Source: Eublepharis macularius (Eukaryota; Chordata; Lepidosauria; Squamata; Eublepharidae). From it: 64,000 bases of DNA. This document shows, piece after piece, positions 10,522-22,198 of this stretch (within the stretch, counting starts at the first letter, position 1; every line of letters starts with the position of its first letter). The position numbers were made by a program, and so were the translations under genes. The DNA lies in assembly GCF_028583425.1 (NCBI RefSeq), contig NC_072801.1, positions 64,371,766-64,435,765 of the forward strand, read 5' to 3'. The notes under the pieces were generated by a model, which worked only from the letters and a program-made list of their open reading frames with translations, had not been told where the DNA came from and made no database searches.

Positions 10522-11032
10522 CTGAATTCCAGAATCTGAGTTTCAATTGACCTGGCAACCTTCCCAGCCCATACGATACATGCTTACTGTCATTCAATTC
10601 CATGTAAAAGAATCCACAGACTTTCCCCACAGACTACCCCCTCCTTTTTTTGCTGAGAAAATTATAGAATCCTGGTTGTCCTCCATCCCAACCCATATAT
10701 TCCCATGTCATTCGTGGAGCCAGTGAACTAACCCAGGAATCTTAGAACCAAACTACAAGTGGCAGTGCCTGCAGGTCCATCCCGTGGCCATTGTTGCCAT
10801 TTTAGAAGCATTTGTAGTTTTTTTAAAAATGCCACAAGGCCCCCATCTGGAGCATGTGTGCAGCGCAGCAAGCTCAGGAGTTCTTGTTTCTCCCTCCTCA
10901 CACCTTTTCAGGTGCCCAAACAGCCCCCCATTGCTTTTTCAGCACCTAAAGAGATGCAAGGAGGAGAACAAGAGCTCCTGGCGCTGCCATGCTACATGCA
11001 TGCTCTGGATGAGGGCTTCATATGTGTGTGTG
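10522..11032. other. No gene recognised
   Basis: This stretch follows the LTR element. It ends in a short GT run near 11021-11036. No coding exon or named repeat is visible. Confidence 0.4.
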
Positions 11033-11580
11033 TGTGTTATGTGCCGTCAAGTCGTTTCCAATCTATGGCGACCCTATGAATGAAAGACCTCCAAAATGTT
11101 CTATCTCTAACAGACCTACTCAGATCCTGCAAACTGGAGGACGTGGCTTCTTTTCTTGAGTCAAGCCACCTCGTTTTAGGTCTTCCTCTTTTCCTGCTGC
11201 CTTCCACTTTTCCTAGCATTATTGACTTTTCCAGAGAATCTTGTCTTCTCATGATGTGACCAAAGTACGATAGCTTTAGTCTTGTCATTTTAGCTTCTAG
11301 GGAGAATTCAGGCTTGATTTGATCTAGTACCCACTTATTTGTCTTTTTGGCTGTCCATGGTATCTGCAAAACTCTCCTCCAGCACCACATTTCAAATGAA
11401 TCATTTTTTTTCCTGTCAGCTTTCTTTACCATCCAACTTTCACATCCATACATGGCAATGGGGAATACCATAGTTTGATTATCTTGATCTTGGTTCCCAG
11501 AGAGACATCTTTATCTTTAAGGATCTTATCTAGCTCCCTCAAAGCAGCTCTTCCAAGTCTCAATCTTCTTCATAGCAATT
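11033..11580 (-). mobile_element. RTE-BovB LINE, 3' end fragment
   Basis: The minus strand encodes a C-terminal stretch with YGCESWMVKKADRKK, WCWRRVLQIPWT, YFGHIMRRQDSLEKSIMLGK and RKRGRPKTRWLD. From memory BovB has SLEKTLMLGKIEGRRRRGR in the same order, so the family is clear. Upstream coding (the block around 11480-11580) continues in another frame, so the copy is frameshifted and 5'-truncated. BovB is abundant in squamates and mobilises their tRNA SINEs. Confidence 0.85.
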
Positions 11581-12479
11581 TAAAAATAACTAAAAGTACT
11601 TTTACATGGCAACTGTGGCCATGGGATGATTGGCTCTTGGGAAGTTCTGTGAAAATCTCTTCTTGGTTTGTGACTGTCGTTTGGCATCTAGCTGGTTCTG
11701 TCCTGTGGCCTCCACTAGAGAGTGCTCTGTGCCCATTAGGTGCATTTTGTTTTGATATAGCTTTATGGTTTATCAAATATATATATATATATTTTGAGTG
11801 GCTAGCTTACACCGCGGCATTCCAAGAGATGTGAACATAGAGATTTCTTTTTAAATTTAAAAAGCAATTAAAGGCATAAATACTTAAAACCCTACAGCAT
11901 TGTCTGTAGAAAACTTTATAAACAAGGAGTCACTACTGAGAAAAGCTTTTGAAAATGGAATTTAGTAAACTGCTGAGAAAAATGGAGTTCACTACACAAA
12001 GGATTCGAAAGGCAGAGGGATACAAAAACTCCTTCATGTATTTACAAATTTTATCACTGTAAATTACAGGGCATGGAGCAGAGTTGTGCCTTTAAAGGCA
12101 TCAAATACCATGAGGTTATGATAAAGTCACAAGAACTAGGATCAGAAAGCCGTTACCAGTGGCCCATCTTCAGTTTTGGCATGGCTTTTCTCCGAGGGTG
12201 TTTTTGCCTGTGACACTAAAAAGTAACTCTTGAGGCTGTCTCGCTTAGCATAATTGCAAGGAGCCTGGAAGACCCTAGTTCAAATTTCACTACAGTGCTA
12301 TAAAACCCGTGAGGTGAAGCCGCAGACAGTTAAATACTAAACAGAGTTACTCCAGTCTAAGCCAATGGGCTTAGTCTGGAGTAACTCTATTTAGGATTTT
12401 GGCTTCAGTCTCCCCCTCCCCCCAAACAAGTCCCATAACGTAGTCATTATAATAATGACCTACTTTACAAGGTTGTTAT
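11581..12479. other. AT-rich DNA with a small hairpin, no gene
   Basis: A TA run is at 11777-11793. At about 12343-12393 AGAGTTACTCCAGTCTAAG and its near-complement flank a 3-4-base loop, giving a hairpin of about 22 bp common in squamate repeats. A weak tRNA-SINE-like piece is possible at 12240-12320. Confidence 0.4.
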
Positions 12480-12544
12480 TTATTTATCTACTAGCAACAA
12501 AGCCCGTTGTGGGGAAAAAATACAACGGGCTCTAGAAAGGGGAG

Positions 12545-13830
12545 GGCGGGCAGGCAGGCATTTGCTCCTCCTCCATCACTGATTCCAGCTGGTGAAAGAG
12601 GGGGGGCATTGTCATCTGCTCCACACCTGATCTCGGCCATGTGAAGGGGTGGTGGACTTCGCTACCTGCTCCATGCCTGATACATGCTGGGTAAAGGGGG
12701 GGCATTGCCTCCTGTTCTGCGCCTGACTACAGCTGGGTGAAAGGGGGCAGGCATTGCTGCCTGCTCCGAGCCTTATCCCAGCTGGGTGAAGGGGGGTGGG
12801 CATTGCCACCTGCTCCCCGCTGGGTGAAGGGAGGAACAGGCATTGCCTCCTGCTCCACATCTGATCCTGACATGTGAAAGTGGTGGTGGGCTTTACTACC
12901 TGCTTTGCTCCTGATCCCAGCTGGGTGAAGGGGGTGCGGGCATTGCCACCTGCTCTGCTCCTGATTCTGGCAGGTTGAGGGGGGGCAGGCATTGCTGCAT
13001 GCTTGGCTCCTGACTCTGGCAGGGTAAAGACAGGGTTGGCATTACCACCTGCTCAGTGGCTTATTCCAGTAGGTTGAAGAGGGTGGGCATTGCCACCTGC
13101 TCTGCTCCTTATCCTGGCTGGGTGAAGGTAAGAAGGGCATTGCCTCCTGCTCTATGCCTGATCCCAGCCAAGTGAAGGTGTGAGGTGGGCATTGCCACCT
13201 GCTCCTCTCCTGATCCCAAATGGGTGATTACGGGGGGTAGGCATTGCCACCTGCTCCACCACTAATACCGGCTGTGTAAAGGTGGGAGATGGGCATTTCC
13301 ATGTACTCTGCTCCTAATACCAGCTGGGTTAAGGTGGGGGGGGGAACGTCACTTGCTCCACTCCGGATCCCAGTTGGGTGAAGGAGGGTGGGCATTGCCA
13401 TCAGATCTGCTCCTGATTCCAGCTGCGTAAAGGGGAGTGGGTATTGTCACCTGTTCGGCTCCTGATCTCAGCTGGGTTAAGGTGGGGGGTGGACATTGCC
13501 ACCTGTTCTGCTCCTAATACCTGCTGGGTTAAGGCAGTCAGTAGGCAAAGCTACCTGCTCTGTTTTTGATCCCAGCTGGGTGAAGGGAGTGTGGGCATTG
13601 CCAAGTGCTCCACTCCTAATACCAGCTGGTTCAAGGTCGGGAGTGGCATTGCCACCTGCTCTGCTCCTAATAACAGCTGGGTTAAGGTGGGGAGAGGGCA
13701 TTGCCACCTGCTCCGCTCCTAATACCAGCTGGGTTAAGGCGGGGAGAGGGCATTGCCACCTGCTCCACTCCTAATATCAGTTGGGTTAATTTGGGTGGTG
13801 GGCATTGCCACCTGCTCCCATCCTGCTCCT
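12545..13830. repeat. Minisatellite, about 52-bp unit, about 24 copies
   Basis: The unit reads roughly GGGCATTGCCACCTGCTC followed by CTCCTAATACCAGCTGGGTT and AAGGTGGGGAG; the last full units are exactly 52 bp. Units vary at the TGATCCCAGC/TAATACCAGC portion and in the length of the G run. Open frames inside it are repeat artefacts. It is preceded at 12490-12535 by a hairpin (AGCCCGTTGT / ACAACGGGCT). Confidence 0.9.
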
Positions 13831-14096
13831 GGCCTGGGCTTCCCACCATGGCACGTTTTCTGGAGTGATATGATGCCTTGCCTAAGCTTCCCTCTATGGC
13901 AGCGCCCTCTAGTGGTGCACCAGGGTATAAAGTGAGTTGTCTGAAATACGCTTACTCAATTATATAGTAAGAGAAGCATTTATACCCTGCCTTTCCACGT
14001 AATTCCAGACAGCTTTCAAAATGATTTTTAAAATTTCCAAATTAAAACCAAGATATAATCTCCCTACCTCCTTAAAGGATGCCTACTAGAGGTGGG

Positions 14097-14332
14097 CATT
14101 TTGTATTTTGCTTTGTCACTCCAGACAGCCTGGTGCCAATCAATCACTTTCCTAGGCAACAGAGGGGGGGATGGGCTCTCTGCAGACCTTCTGCTGACCC
14201 TGAAGTGATGTTTTCATGAACCAACAAACTGGTTTGCGAACTGGGGCAAGTTCGTGAAAGTTTGTTGTTATTGAAACGTGACGAACCATGAACAGTACAG
14301 TTTGGAATTTTCCCCGTTCGTGCCCATCTCTA
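14097..14332. mobile_element. hAT-type non-autonomous transposon (TAGAGRTGGGC ends), copy 1
   Basis: Ends TAGAGGTGGGCA and TGCCCATCTCTA are inverted, and the exact 8-bp duplication ATGCCTAC flanks the element. 8-bp duplications are characteristic of hAT. The 236-bp body has repeated GAACC/GGTTC-like blocks and no coding capacity. Confidence 0.85.
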
Positions 14333-14375
14333 ATGCCTACCCTTCAAAAGCCCTGGCAAATAAGCAAGCCTTGCA

Positions 14376-14870
14376 TAGGGTTGCTAGTTCCTGGTTAGGA
14401 AATTCCTGGAGATTTGAGGGGGGTAAAGCCTGGAGAGGGAAAGGTTTGGGGAGGAAAGGGACCTCAGCTGGGTTTAATGGCATTGAGTTCACCCTCTAAA
14501 GCAGCCATTTTATCTACAGGAACTGATCTCTATGGCCTGAAGATCAGTTGTAATTCCAGGAGATCTCCAGCCACCACCTGAAGTGCCTCCTGAGTGTCTC
14601 CAAGGAGAGGGCTCTCTTTATCTCCTCAGGTAGCTCATTCCACGGAGCAGGGGCCACAATTGAAAAGCCCCCAGGCTGCTAAATAGGGCTGCCAACCTCA
14701 CAAGAGGCCTGGAGTTCTCCCTGAATTACAACTGATTTCCACCTACAGAGATCAGTTCCCTTAGATGAAATTCGGATCATGCATCTGACGAAGAGAACTT
14801 GATTCTCGAAAGCTTATGCTACAATAACATTGGTTAGTCTTAAAGGTGCTACTGGACTCTCTTAGATGAA
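14376..14870. repeat. Mosaic of repeat fragments
   Basis: 14376-14585 is a 'TAGGGTTGC...CCTGGAGATTTG...GATCAGTTGTAATTCC' squamate DNA-repeat, also at 28408 and in pieces at 33600 and 35900. 14610-14682 is a LINE coding scrap on the minus strand (WNELPEEI-like). 14690-14768 is an inverted piece of the first repeat. 14770-14865 is a PLE tail with CTGACGAAGAGAACTTGATT then CTCGAAAGC and GGTTAGTCTTAAAGGTGC. Confidence 0.6.
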
Positions 14871-15104
14871 ATGTCTTTTTTGGAGGATGGATCCTATTGA
14901 ATTATATGCCCATTGAGCTCCCTCCCATCCTCAAACTCTGCAATCCCTGAGCTTCAGCCCAAAATCTCCTAGACTTTTCCAATCTGGAGTTGGCAGTCCT
15001 ACGGGTTATGGCATGAAGTGCTTTGATCACTCTAGTCCTATATAAATATTACTTACTTTTCATGGTTAATTATTATGAGTAATTATTATTGTTGCTGTTC
15101 TGAG

Positions 15105-16030
15105 TAGAGATGGGCACAAACAGAAAAAAAAGAACATGATGTTCGTTGTTCGTTGCCATCCATGAACAGGGACTCACGAACAACCACGAACATGGCCCTG
15201 TTCACAAACCTGTTCGTGGTTGGCTGTTTGTGGGAGCCAGCAGGCTCTCCTCCAGCGATCATCCAAGTCAAGATCCCTACTGCACCATTCTCAGAAACCT
15301 GACCTGAGCAGGCACCAGGAAAGGCACCAATAATAAATAATAGCTTGGCCCAGAGCCTGGCAGTAGCCCTGGAACTTGAAGGGGTAGATCCCTATTCCAC
15401 CACACACAAAGAAAATTCAAGCTCCAATGCCCTCTCTCTATCAAAATGCTAACAGCAACTGTCTCTCCACTGTCTGCAAATTCAGAGCTGGGAGCCCCCC
15501 TCCCCCCTGGTCTTTGCTCCCTTGTTGTAACAAATTTGGAGCTCCACACTTGAAAGGAAGACCTGCCTATCAAGCTAAATTGAGCTTAGATTGGGGTTTC
15601 CAGGGCAACAGCAGAAGTTCAGACAGAGTTCAGACAACCCCTGCCAAGGGAATTGATTGCAGGTAGGGGTGTGCAAAGGCACACCATTTCGGTATTCTTG
15701 TTACAGTTATTACCAAAACAAGAAACCGTTTCGGTAATCACTAATACCGAAACGGCAAGCCGTTTCGGTATTCGCTATTTGGTAATGGTTTCGGTATTTC
15801 GGCTTGTTTCGGTAATGCATTTCAATGGGAAAAAAGCCTCCCCCAGGCTTCCCTGAAGCCTGGGGGAGGCATTTTCCCACCGAATCAAGCAAAGCTTGGT
15901 GGGGACCTTCCTCTAACTCTTCTCTAACAACCCCCCAAGTTTCAGACAGGTCCCCCTATCCTCGCCTAAAAAGGGAAAGGTTTTCGCTTGCTACTGCTAA
16001 TCTCTTATTTTGTGCTTGCTGCTGCTGATC
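15105..16030. mobile_element. Degraded hAT-like copies with GAAC-rich and TTTCGGTA-rich blocks
   Basis: 15105 starts TAGAGATGGGCACAAAC, the same end as the copy at 14097, followed by GAAC/GTTC-rich blocks to about 15240; its right end is not found. At 15664 a TAGGGGTGTGCA start precedes alternating TTTCGGTA and TACCGAAA blocks (to about 15830), then a hairpin CCTCCCCCAGGCTTCC / GAAGCCTGGGGGAGG at 15838-15870. No target duplications were found. Confidence 0.5.
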
Positions 16031-16564
16031 TTCATTATTTCCTATAGGGAAAAAATGAAGAGGCAGGCTTGTCTTGCCAGGGGTGGCATTTTGCATTCAA
16101 AATGCCCCCAACCCTCAGTGGCCCTTCTCCCACCTTTCCTCCCACCCCCCACCGAGGCTCAGCCAGCTCCCACTTGGGGGGCCTCCCAAAGTAGGTACTC
16201 TCAGCCCCCAAAGTCCACCCCCTACAGCCCCACACATACCCAATTCCCACCCCCAGCTGCCACACACAGACCCAAATCCCCACATTAGCCCCTCACAGAC
16301 CCAAATATGAAGGAAGGATGGAAATCCCACACATCTTGCACTGTTCCACCTGTTCACTGAATGTGAATGGGAGTTTCCATAAATGCTTTACAAGCTGTTT
16401 ATTACATCAAGAGCAGAATCATTCTGCTAGTTCAACCCTGGGCTGCAAAACAGACAGATAATAAGCTTTCCAAATACGCACACACTGTGCTGTACTTGAT
16501 CCCCACGCCAATGTGGGCAGGTCGCGTCACTTGCAGAAATTTACCTACAGCCTTTCCCTGCCCA

Positions 16565-16935
16565 ATCTTGGTGCCTCGTGCTGCTGATCAGCACAATAGG
16601 CCAGCGCACGCTTCTCCTTGGAGCGGGGCTGCGAGCCTGCGGCTGCGCCCCAGAGCCTCTGCTGGCCTGTGCGCGCACCAGGATGCACAGCCTCCCATAC
16701 GCCAATGAGAGTGTGGCGGGGCGGGGCTCCGGTGTGTACGCAGACACCATGTGGAGGGGCGGGCCAGGGAGGGGATTGGCGCTGGTGCCAGCTGGGGAGA
16801 GCTGAGGGGCACAAACACGGCAGGAAGCAACAGGCACAGCCTGGTTGCTTCTGTGCCGTACAGCCCGTGTGCTCCGTTGTTCGCTGCTGCTCTGGTGCTG
16901 GGTCGGGCTGAGGTGTCATTGGGAGCAGGGCGGCA
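16565..16935. promoter_or_regulatory. CpG-rich stretch with GC boxes, candidate orphan promoter
   Basis: The stretch is GC- and CpG-rich against AT-rich surroundings. It holds a CCAAT box (16701), GGGGCGGGGC and GGGGCGGG Sp1-type boxes. No exon with a convincing protein is attached. It may be a promoter of a non-coding transcript, or residue of a GC-rich repeat like the neighbouring hAT. Confidence 0.3.
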
Positions 16936-16941
16936 TACAGC

Positions 16942-17517
16942 CAGGGCCGGATTGAGGGGGGCAGGGGGGGTAGTCTGCCCCTGGCGCCACCAGGGGCGGG
17001 GGCGCTGGGAGCAGCTGCCAGCTGCCAGAGGGCGCAGGCAGCAGCGCAGGCAGCCTCGCAGCCCCCAGCGCTGCCTTTTGCCTGCCCCTCAGGACTGGGG
17101 GCGGCCGCTTGAAGCGCACCCCCTGTCCTGCAGGGCAGGCAAAAGGCAGCGTGGGGGGCTGCAGGGCCACCCGCGCCATTCACCTGCCCCACAGGACTTG
17201 GCAGCCGGCCGCCCTGTCCTGCGGGGCAGGCGAATGGCACGGGTGGCTGCGCTGCCTTTTGCCTGCCCTGCAGGGCAGGGGGTGTGTAGCAAGCTGGCCA
17301 CCCCCAGTCCTGCGGGGCAGGCAAAAACAGTGCGGGGAGGCGAATGGCGCGGGCGGCTTCCCAGCCCTGCACGCTACCTCTGCTGTTCCACCCTGCGTGA
17401 TGATGTCACTGAAGTGATGTCATCACGCAGCGCGGGGAGCACGTGCGCTATGTGCGCGCGCACAAGGTGGACAGCCTAGGGTTGCCCTGGGCACGGGCAA
17501 CCCTAGATCCGGCGCTG
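16942..17517. mobile_element. GC-rich hAT-type transposon (CAGGGCCGGAT ends)
   Basis: Starts CAGGGCCGGATT and ends GATCCGGCGCTG, inverted ends. Flanks CATACAGC (16934-16941) and CACACAGC (17518-17525) are an 8-bp duplication with one mismatch. The interior has inverted and tandem CTGCSGGGCAGGCAAA-like blocks and a TGATGTCA-rich palindrome near 17400. The long open frames here are compositional. Confidence 0.8.
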
Positions 17518-19547
17518 CACACAGCGCCTCCTTTGGAAAGCAGTGCCTGCGGCAGCCGCTTACTTTGCCTCTATTGTAGCACCGGCTGTGTGAAAAAGGA
17601 TGCTTCCTCCCTTTGTCTATTGAGAAAAAAGCAGGTTGGATCCCACCATATTATTTTCTGAAAAAACAAAGACTGAGCTTTCATGCAGGTAATGCAATCA
17701 CCATAGTTTGGAGATGGCTTGATTCTTTCCAAGCCCCTTCCCCATAGCTGGGGGTTGAGAGCTTTGCATGCATGCTGGCTTCATGCTTCCAGTGAGTGTT
17801 GGCAATTGAGAACTGGCAGAAGGGAAGCACGTAGCATGCAAGCGGCTGTGGGGGCATGAAAGAGAGAAGACCTTGCTTCTTCTCCCCTTTGAGTGTTGAA
17901 GCTGTTACAGAGGCTTGTGCTAGGTGGAAAGGGGGGGGCTTAAATGGGGGGGGTTCACTGCTATGAATGCACACTTGAAAGTACATGCTCTCTGAGGTCA
18001 ATCCCCACCCCCTGTATGGGGTGTCCTTTAAATTGTGGGGAAACTGCTGCGTCTCTGCTTGAAGGAGCAGGATGGTTTGCATTGGTAAATATACATCCTG
18101 TGTGGCCAATCCTCCCTCCTTCAACCATGACATTTTCCCCTCGTCTCTCCTTTATTGTGTTCATTTCAGTTTTACAAATAATGTCACAGTTCTTTGCCTA
18201 TAAACAGTTTCTACTAGAGAGCATGCAAGTTTATGTTCTCAAGGGTGTTTGAGTTCAGAGTCCCTCGAATGCTTAATCTTCTTCTGTGGCCAAGATTCAG
18301 GCTTGAGGCAAGAATGGAGGTGGCCTTTTCTTCATTTTTTTTATTTATTATGTATTCAATTACAGTAATCATACATTAGTAGCAAAACACACACATTATG
18401 GTGGAAAGTGCACAGGGAATGGACTAAGGGTTATGCCATCATTACCCAGACTTTTGCCGGAGAACCCCCCTTCCACGACAGTATCCAGGCACAAGAACAG
18501 AATAGGCCCTTTGGTTTGGGCTGGGAAACAAAGGCCCCTTTCACACTTGGTCTTTTGATTGTCTCTGCACCTTTTTTGCATCCCATGTTTCTTCAGGTTT
18601 TATACTTCCAAGCTAGTCAAGGGATGCTGCTCCGCCCCTTGTTTGATGGATCTTCAATTTTTCTCCATGCGGACATAACCCGAGTTTAATTTAAATCTGC
18701 TGGCAAGTCAGGGCTGGCGCAATGAATGTAAGCGAGAACACTTTTGTCTCCCTCTCCTTCCTCTCCTTTTTCCCTGGGTGCTGATTGGTCTCTCTGGAAT
18801 TGACCTGTCCCATCCAACACAGCTCTCTGAACTAATTTTTTGCCATTTTTTTTTGTTAAGCGAGCCAAGGATCATAAGGCTGCTTCTCTGTTCACTTCCT
18901 TCCTCCGCAGTGCTCGCCTGCTCTGGAGCCCTCCAGGGTGAGCAAAGCGGGGGTGGGCAACGCAGCGAGGAGCCACAAGGCAGGTGAGCACTGCCTGGCC
19001 AAGCTGCCACTTGAGGCAGCTCTGGGAAGGGGGGGCACAACCCTGCCGAACCGCACCATAACCTCCATGCCTGCCATCGGGCTGCGGGAGCTGTTATTGT
19101 TAGGGGATTTGATACAACACACTAATGTTACTGCGGTATGTTGAACTGGTACAACAGGAATTCAACACCAGTATATATTGTTTTCATCAATTAAAAGAAC
19201 AAGTTATGTTCACTTGAACATATGGACACTTTTTGCTTTCATTAAAGAGAATAACGACGTCCTTTAAAATGCTGTTTGTACACGCACAGTAAGCATATAT
19301 TTAATCCAGCTGATCATCGCAGGAAACTTTTTGGCAGGAGCAATTGGTACTTTGACATGAAAAACTTTGAAGTGTTGATATGCATTGGGAAGGGTGGGGT
19401 TTTTTAAATAAATAAAGTGATAACATCACAACGTTACCAGCATGTGCAAATTTTTTAAAAAGATGTAATGTGGACTCCCAAAGCTCACAAAGCTCGCGAC
19501 TAATGAGGGGCTTAAGATCGAGCATGAAATGACTGCAAGGACACCAA
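17518..19547. other. No gene recognised
   Basis: About 2 kb with short simple tracts, G runs near 17930 and 19030, and no exon I can identify. The GC-rich part at 18890-19060 has no recognisable protein in any frame. Confidence 0.4.
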
Positions 19548-19656
19548 GGCCGTTCCCACACGGCTTACCTTCTTCCGCGATAACAGCGTCTTCTCGTGTG
19601 ATTTCGCGCGTGAAGAAGCTGTGTTCCAGAGGAAGGTAAACCGTGTGGAAACGGCC
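19548..19656. mobile_element. Palindromic GGCC element, copy P1
   Basis: 109 bp with ends GGCCGTTCCCACACGG and CCGTGTGGAAACGGCC, flanked by the exact 3-bp duplication CAA. The interior is roughly palindromic around TCGTGTGATTTCGCGCG. It is the shortest of seven related copies (others near 26110, 35044, 47397, 51043, 58872, 60838). Confidence 0.8.
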
Positions 19657-20594
19657 CAATTTGAAACTGTCAGGGACAATGTAAAATGAGCAAGTGCCAA
19701 GCCAAAGCCATTGTGATCGTGGTGACTGCTGACTAATGGCGATTTAAACCATGAGTGTGAAATGAGCCAAGATGGCTTCTCCACACCTGGGCTGTTGTCA
19801 CACGGGCTTCTATTTAGCATGAAAATGGCGTAATTTCCCGGCAAACACCCACCTTATTCCAACACTGATGCGATTTTCTCTCTTCTGCTTTGTGCTTGAT
19901 AGTCGAGATATTTTGCGCCTCAGTGTGAATGCCTCACATCGATGTTTTTCGCCTCGCCACGCCATAGGCCCACCCTTTTTTTCTCTCCTCAATCCCAGAA
20001 TCCATTTCTCCCGTGACTCCCCCCTTTTTTTGTAATAATGTCCTTATATCGCTATAACGACATCACACAATGAAAATTTTCTGCTGAAGAAAACAAGTAA
20101 AAATGACTGAATTGCCATTAGAGAAATTTTTATTTTAACCCAAAACCACACCTCGCTAAAAATGGCCGTGTTCAGTCATTTTCCGTTTTTTTTTTAACAT
20201 TACGATGTTATAGCGATATAATGCCTTTATTTTTTTTTGCACAGGAAAATTTTAAACTCCACAACCGTTCTATCCGACTTCCGCTTTCAGTTTTGTGTTA
20301 CCAAGAGGATCTTAGGTGTGGAAGACTGCAGCCTCATCCAGCTGACAACAACTTCAGTTGTGCACACGGATTTCAGATTATTCAGGAAACAGCAGTAGAT
20401 TAGGAAGCTAATGTTATTCTGTTATAGCGGAATTAAATGCCAAAAAAAATTTTTTTTAAAGGGGAGGAGCTGCTTCTGCGCCCATTAGAGAGAACGGAAC
20501 AGAGCACTTAGGTGTGGACAGCTGGGAGCGCGAAGAAACGCGAGGTGACCCAAAGAAACGTTACTGTGCCGATATCAGCGATGATGCTATATGC

Positions 20595-22120
20595 CAGGGG
20601 TGGCCACACTTGCTTAATGCAAGAGCCACACAGAATAAACCTGAGATGTTTGAGAGCCACAAGACATGATGCATTGAAGAGACTTCAGAGGAAGAGGCGG
20701 GTTTGGGGGAGTGCCCTGAAATGACATCACAGGAAGGGGTGGGGTTTTGGCACAGTATGCTGGGAGTGACATCATCAGAAGGGGTGGAGCTTGGGAAGGA
20801 CCACCACCTAACCTTTGACCTGGAAGTGACATCACAAAAAGTGATGTCATCCTTGCAAGGCACCACCTCTAAAGTATTCTGGCTAAAGACTCCAGGTATT
20901 TGTTTAGTTGGAATTGGCAACCCTAATGTTTTATTGAAAATAGGAAATACATGGAAAGAAAGAAGGAAGGAAAAAAGGAAAGGGAGGGAGGGAAAGACAC
21001 GGAAAGATGGAAAGGAAGAAAAAGACAGGCATGGAAAGAAGGAAGGAAAAGACAAAAAAGAAGATATGGAAAGAAGGAAGGATAAAAAAGGAAAGAAAGA
21101 AGGCATGGAAAGAAGGAAGGAAAGGCATAGAAAGATATGGAAAGAAGTAAAGAGGAAGGAAGAAGGGAAGGGAAAGAAGGAAAGAAATACACGAAAGGAA
21201 GGAAGGAAGACATGGAAAGATATGGAAAGATATTAAAAGAAGAGAAAGGAAGGGAAAGATTTTGAAAGGTATGAAAAGATATGGAAAAGAGGAAGGAAGG
21301 AACGAAGACATGGAAGGAAGGAAAGAAAGAAAGGAAGGAAGATATGGAAAGGGAAGGAAGGAAGATATGGAAAGGTATGGAAATATATGGAAGGAAGGAA
21401 GGAAAGAAGAGAAAGGAAGAAAGAGGAAGAAAAGAAAAAGAAAGATGGAAAGAAGAAAGAAATGTTAAGAAGGAAAGAGAAAGGAAGGAAGGAAGGAGGG
21501 AAGAAAGAAAAATCAAGGAAGGAAGGATCACAAAAACAGAGCCACACAATCTTAAAGCAAGCACATGTCCTCTGAAGCAAACACATTCCCTGCTCCTCCA
21601 TCTCAGCTGTCCTGCACACACTTATGGGTGTGCCAGTCCTCTCTGCAACTAACGAGGCTTCCACCCATGCAAAAGCCCCCCCCCCCCCTTGCACAGGCTG
21701 TGCTTCATGCCATGAGCGGCTCTCGGCAGCTGCCTTTCGGGAGTAAGCCAGAAAGCAGGAAGTCCTGGGCCACCTCTGCCTTGGCGCTTCCTCATCACGT
21801 CTTCACTCCTCTCTTTCCCCTTCCCCCCAACTGCCCTTCCCGGGTGCTCTGCAAGCGCGGGGCCGGCAAAACTCATTGCCTGCAGAGGAGTGCCCGGCAA
21901 GGCAAGGAGGGGTGGGCTGTCCTCAGCCCTGGCCCGCCCCTTCGTTGCTCCAGCGTTGGGAAAGGGGAAGCACGCTGGGTGCATAGATCGGGTGAGCGGC
22001 TGGTCGGCTCTGCCCCTTAAAAGAGCCTGGGGGTGGAGTGAACTTGCAAGCCTCCGGGAGCCGCCAAATAAGACTTGAAGAGCCGCATGCAGCTCGCGAG
22101 CCGCCATTTGGCCACCTCTG
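20595..22120. mobile_element. hAT-type transposon nested in the Q element
   Basis: Ends CAGGGGTGGCCAC and TTGGCCACCTCTG are inverted, and both sides carry the exact 8-bp duplication CTATATGC. It contains several TGACATCA-type motifs near 20720-20850, a long GGAA/GAAA array and a GAGCCGCATGCAGCTCGCGA end block. No transposase frame is recognisable. Confidence 0.9.
20940..21530. repeat. GGAA/GAAA purine array, about 590 bp
   Basis: An almost pure plus-strand purine tract of GGAA, GAAA and ATGGAAAGA units, on the minus strand CTTT/TTCC. The long frames on both strands (Lys/Glu-rich and Ser/Phe-rich) are artefacts. It sits inside the nested hAT. Confidence 0.95.
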
Positions 22121-22198
22121 CTATATGCTGTAAATTTAACGGAACAGATGCCCATGTGACGACGGCCCTTGTCTATGAATGTCATATTTACAGAAAAA

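Larger units (their letters stand above)
19790..22167. mobile_element. Q-type transposon (GGCCGTCGTCACACGGG ends), interrupted
   Basis: Left end GGCTGTTGTCACACGGGC and right end GTGACGACGGCC match the intact copy at 51271-51930. Shared interior includes the TTTCCCGGCAAACACCCACC block and the GTTATAGCGGAATTAAA block. The flanking 3 bp are CTG and CTT (2 of 3). Without the hAT inserted at 20595-22120 the element is about 0.84 kb. It encodes nothing recognisable. The termini resemble those of the palindromic GGCC family, so one transposase may have served both. Confidence 0.75.

Noticed and set aside
12545-13830. CRISPR-like array
   Set aside because: There are no unique spacers between constant repeats; it is a continuous 52-bp minisatellite in a vertebrate genome.
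14610-14682. Short coding-like segment (WNELPEEI) as an exon
   Set aside because: It matches the LINE C-terminal pattern seen at 26384 and lies in a mosaic of repeats.
16545-17372. 275-residue open frame on the minus strand, plus overlapping long frames on the plus strand
   Set aside because: The region is GC-rich and made of a hAT with tandem GC blocks; several frames are open at once and none shows a domain.
20561-21694. Long Ser/Phe-rich and Lys/Glu-rich open frames
   Set aside because: They translate a GGAA/CTTT simple-sequence array.
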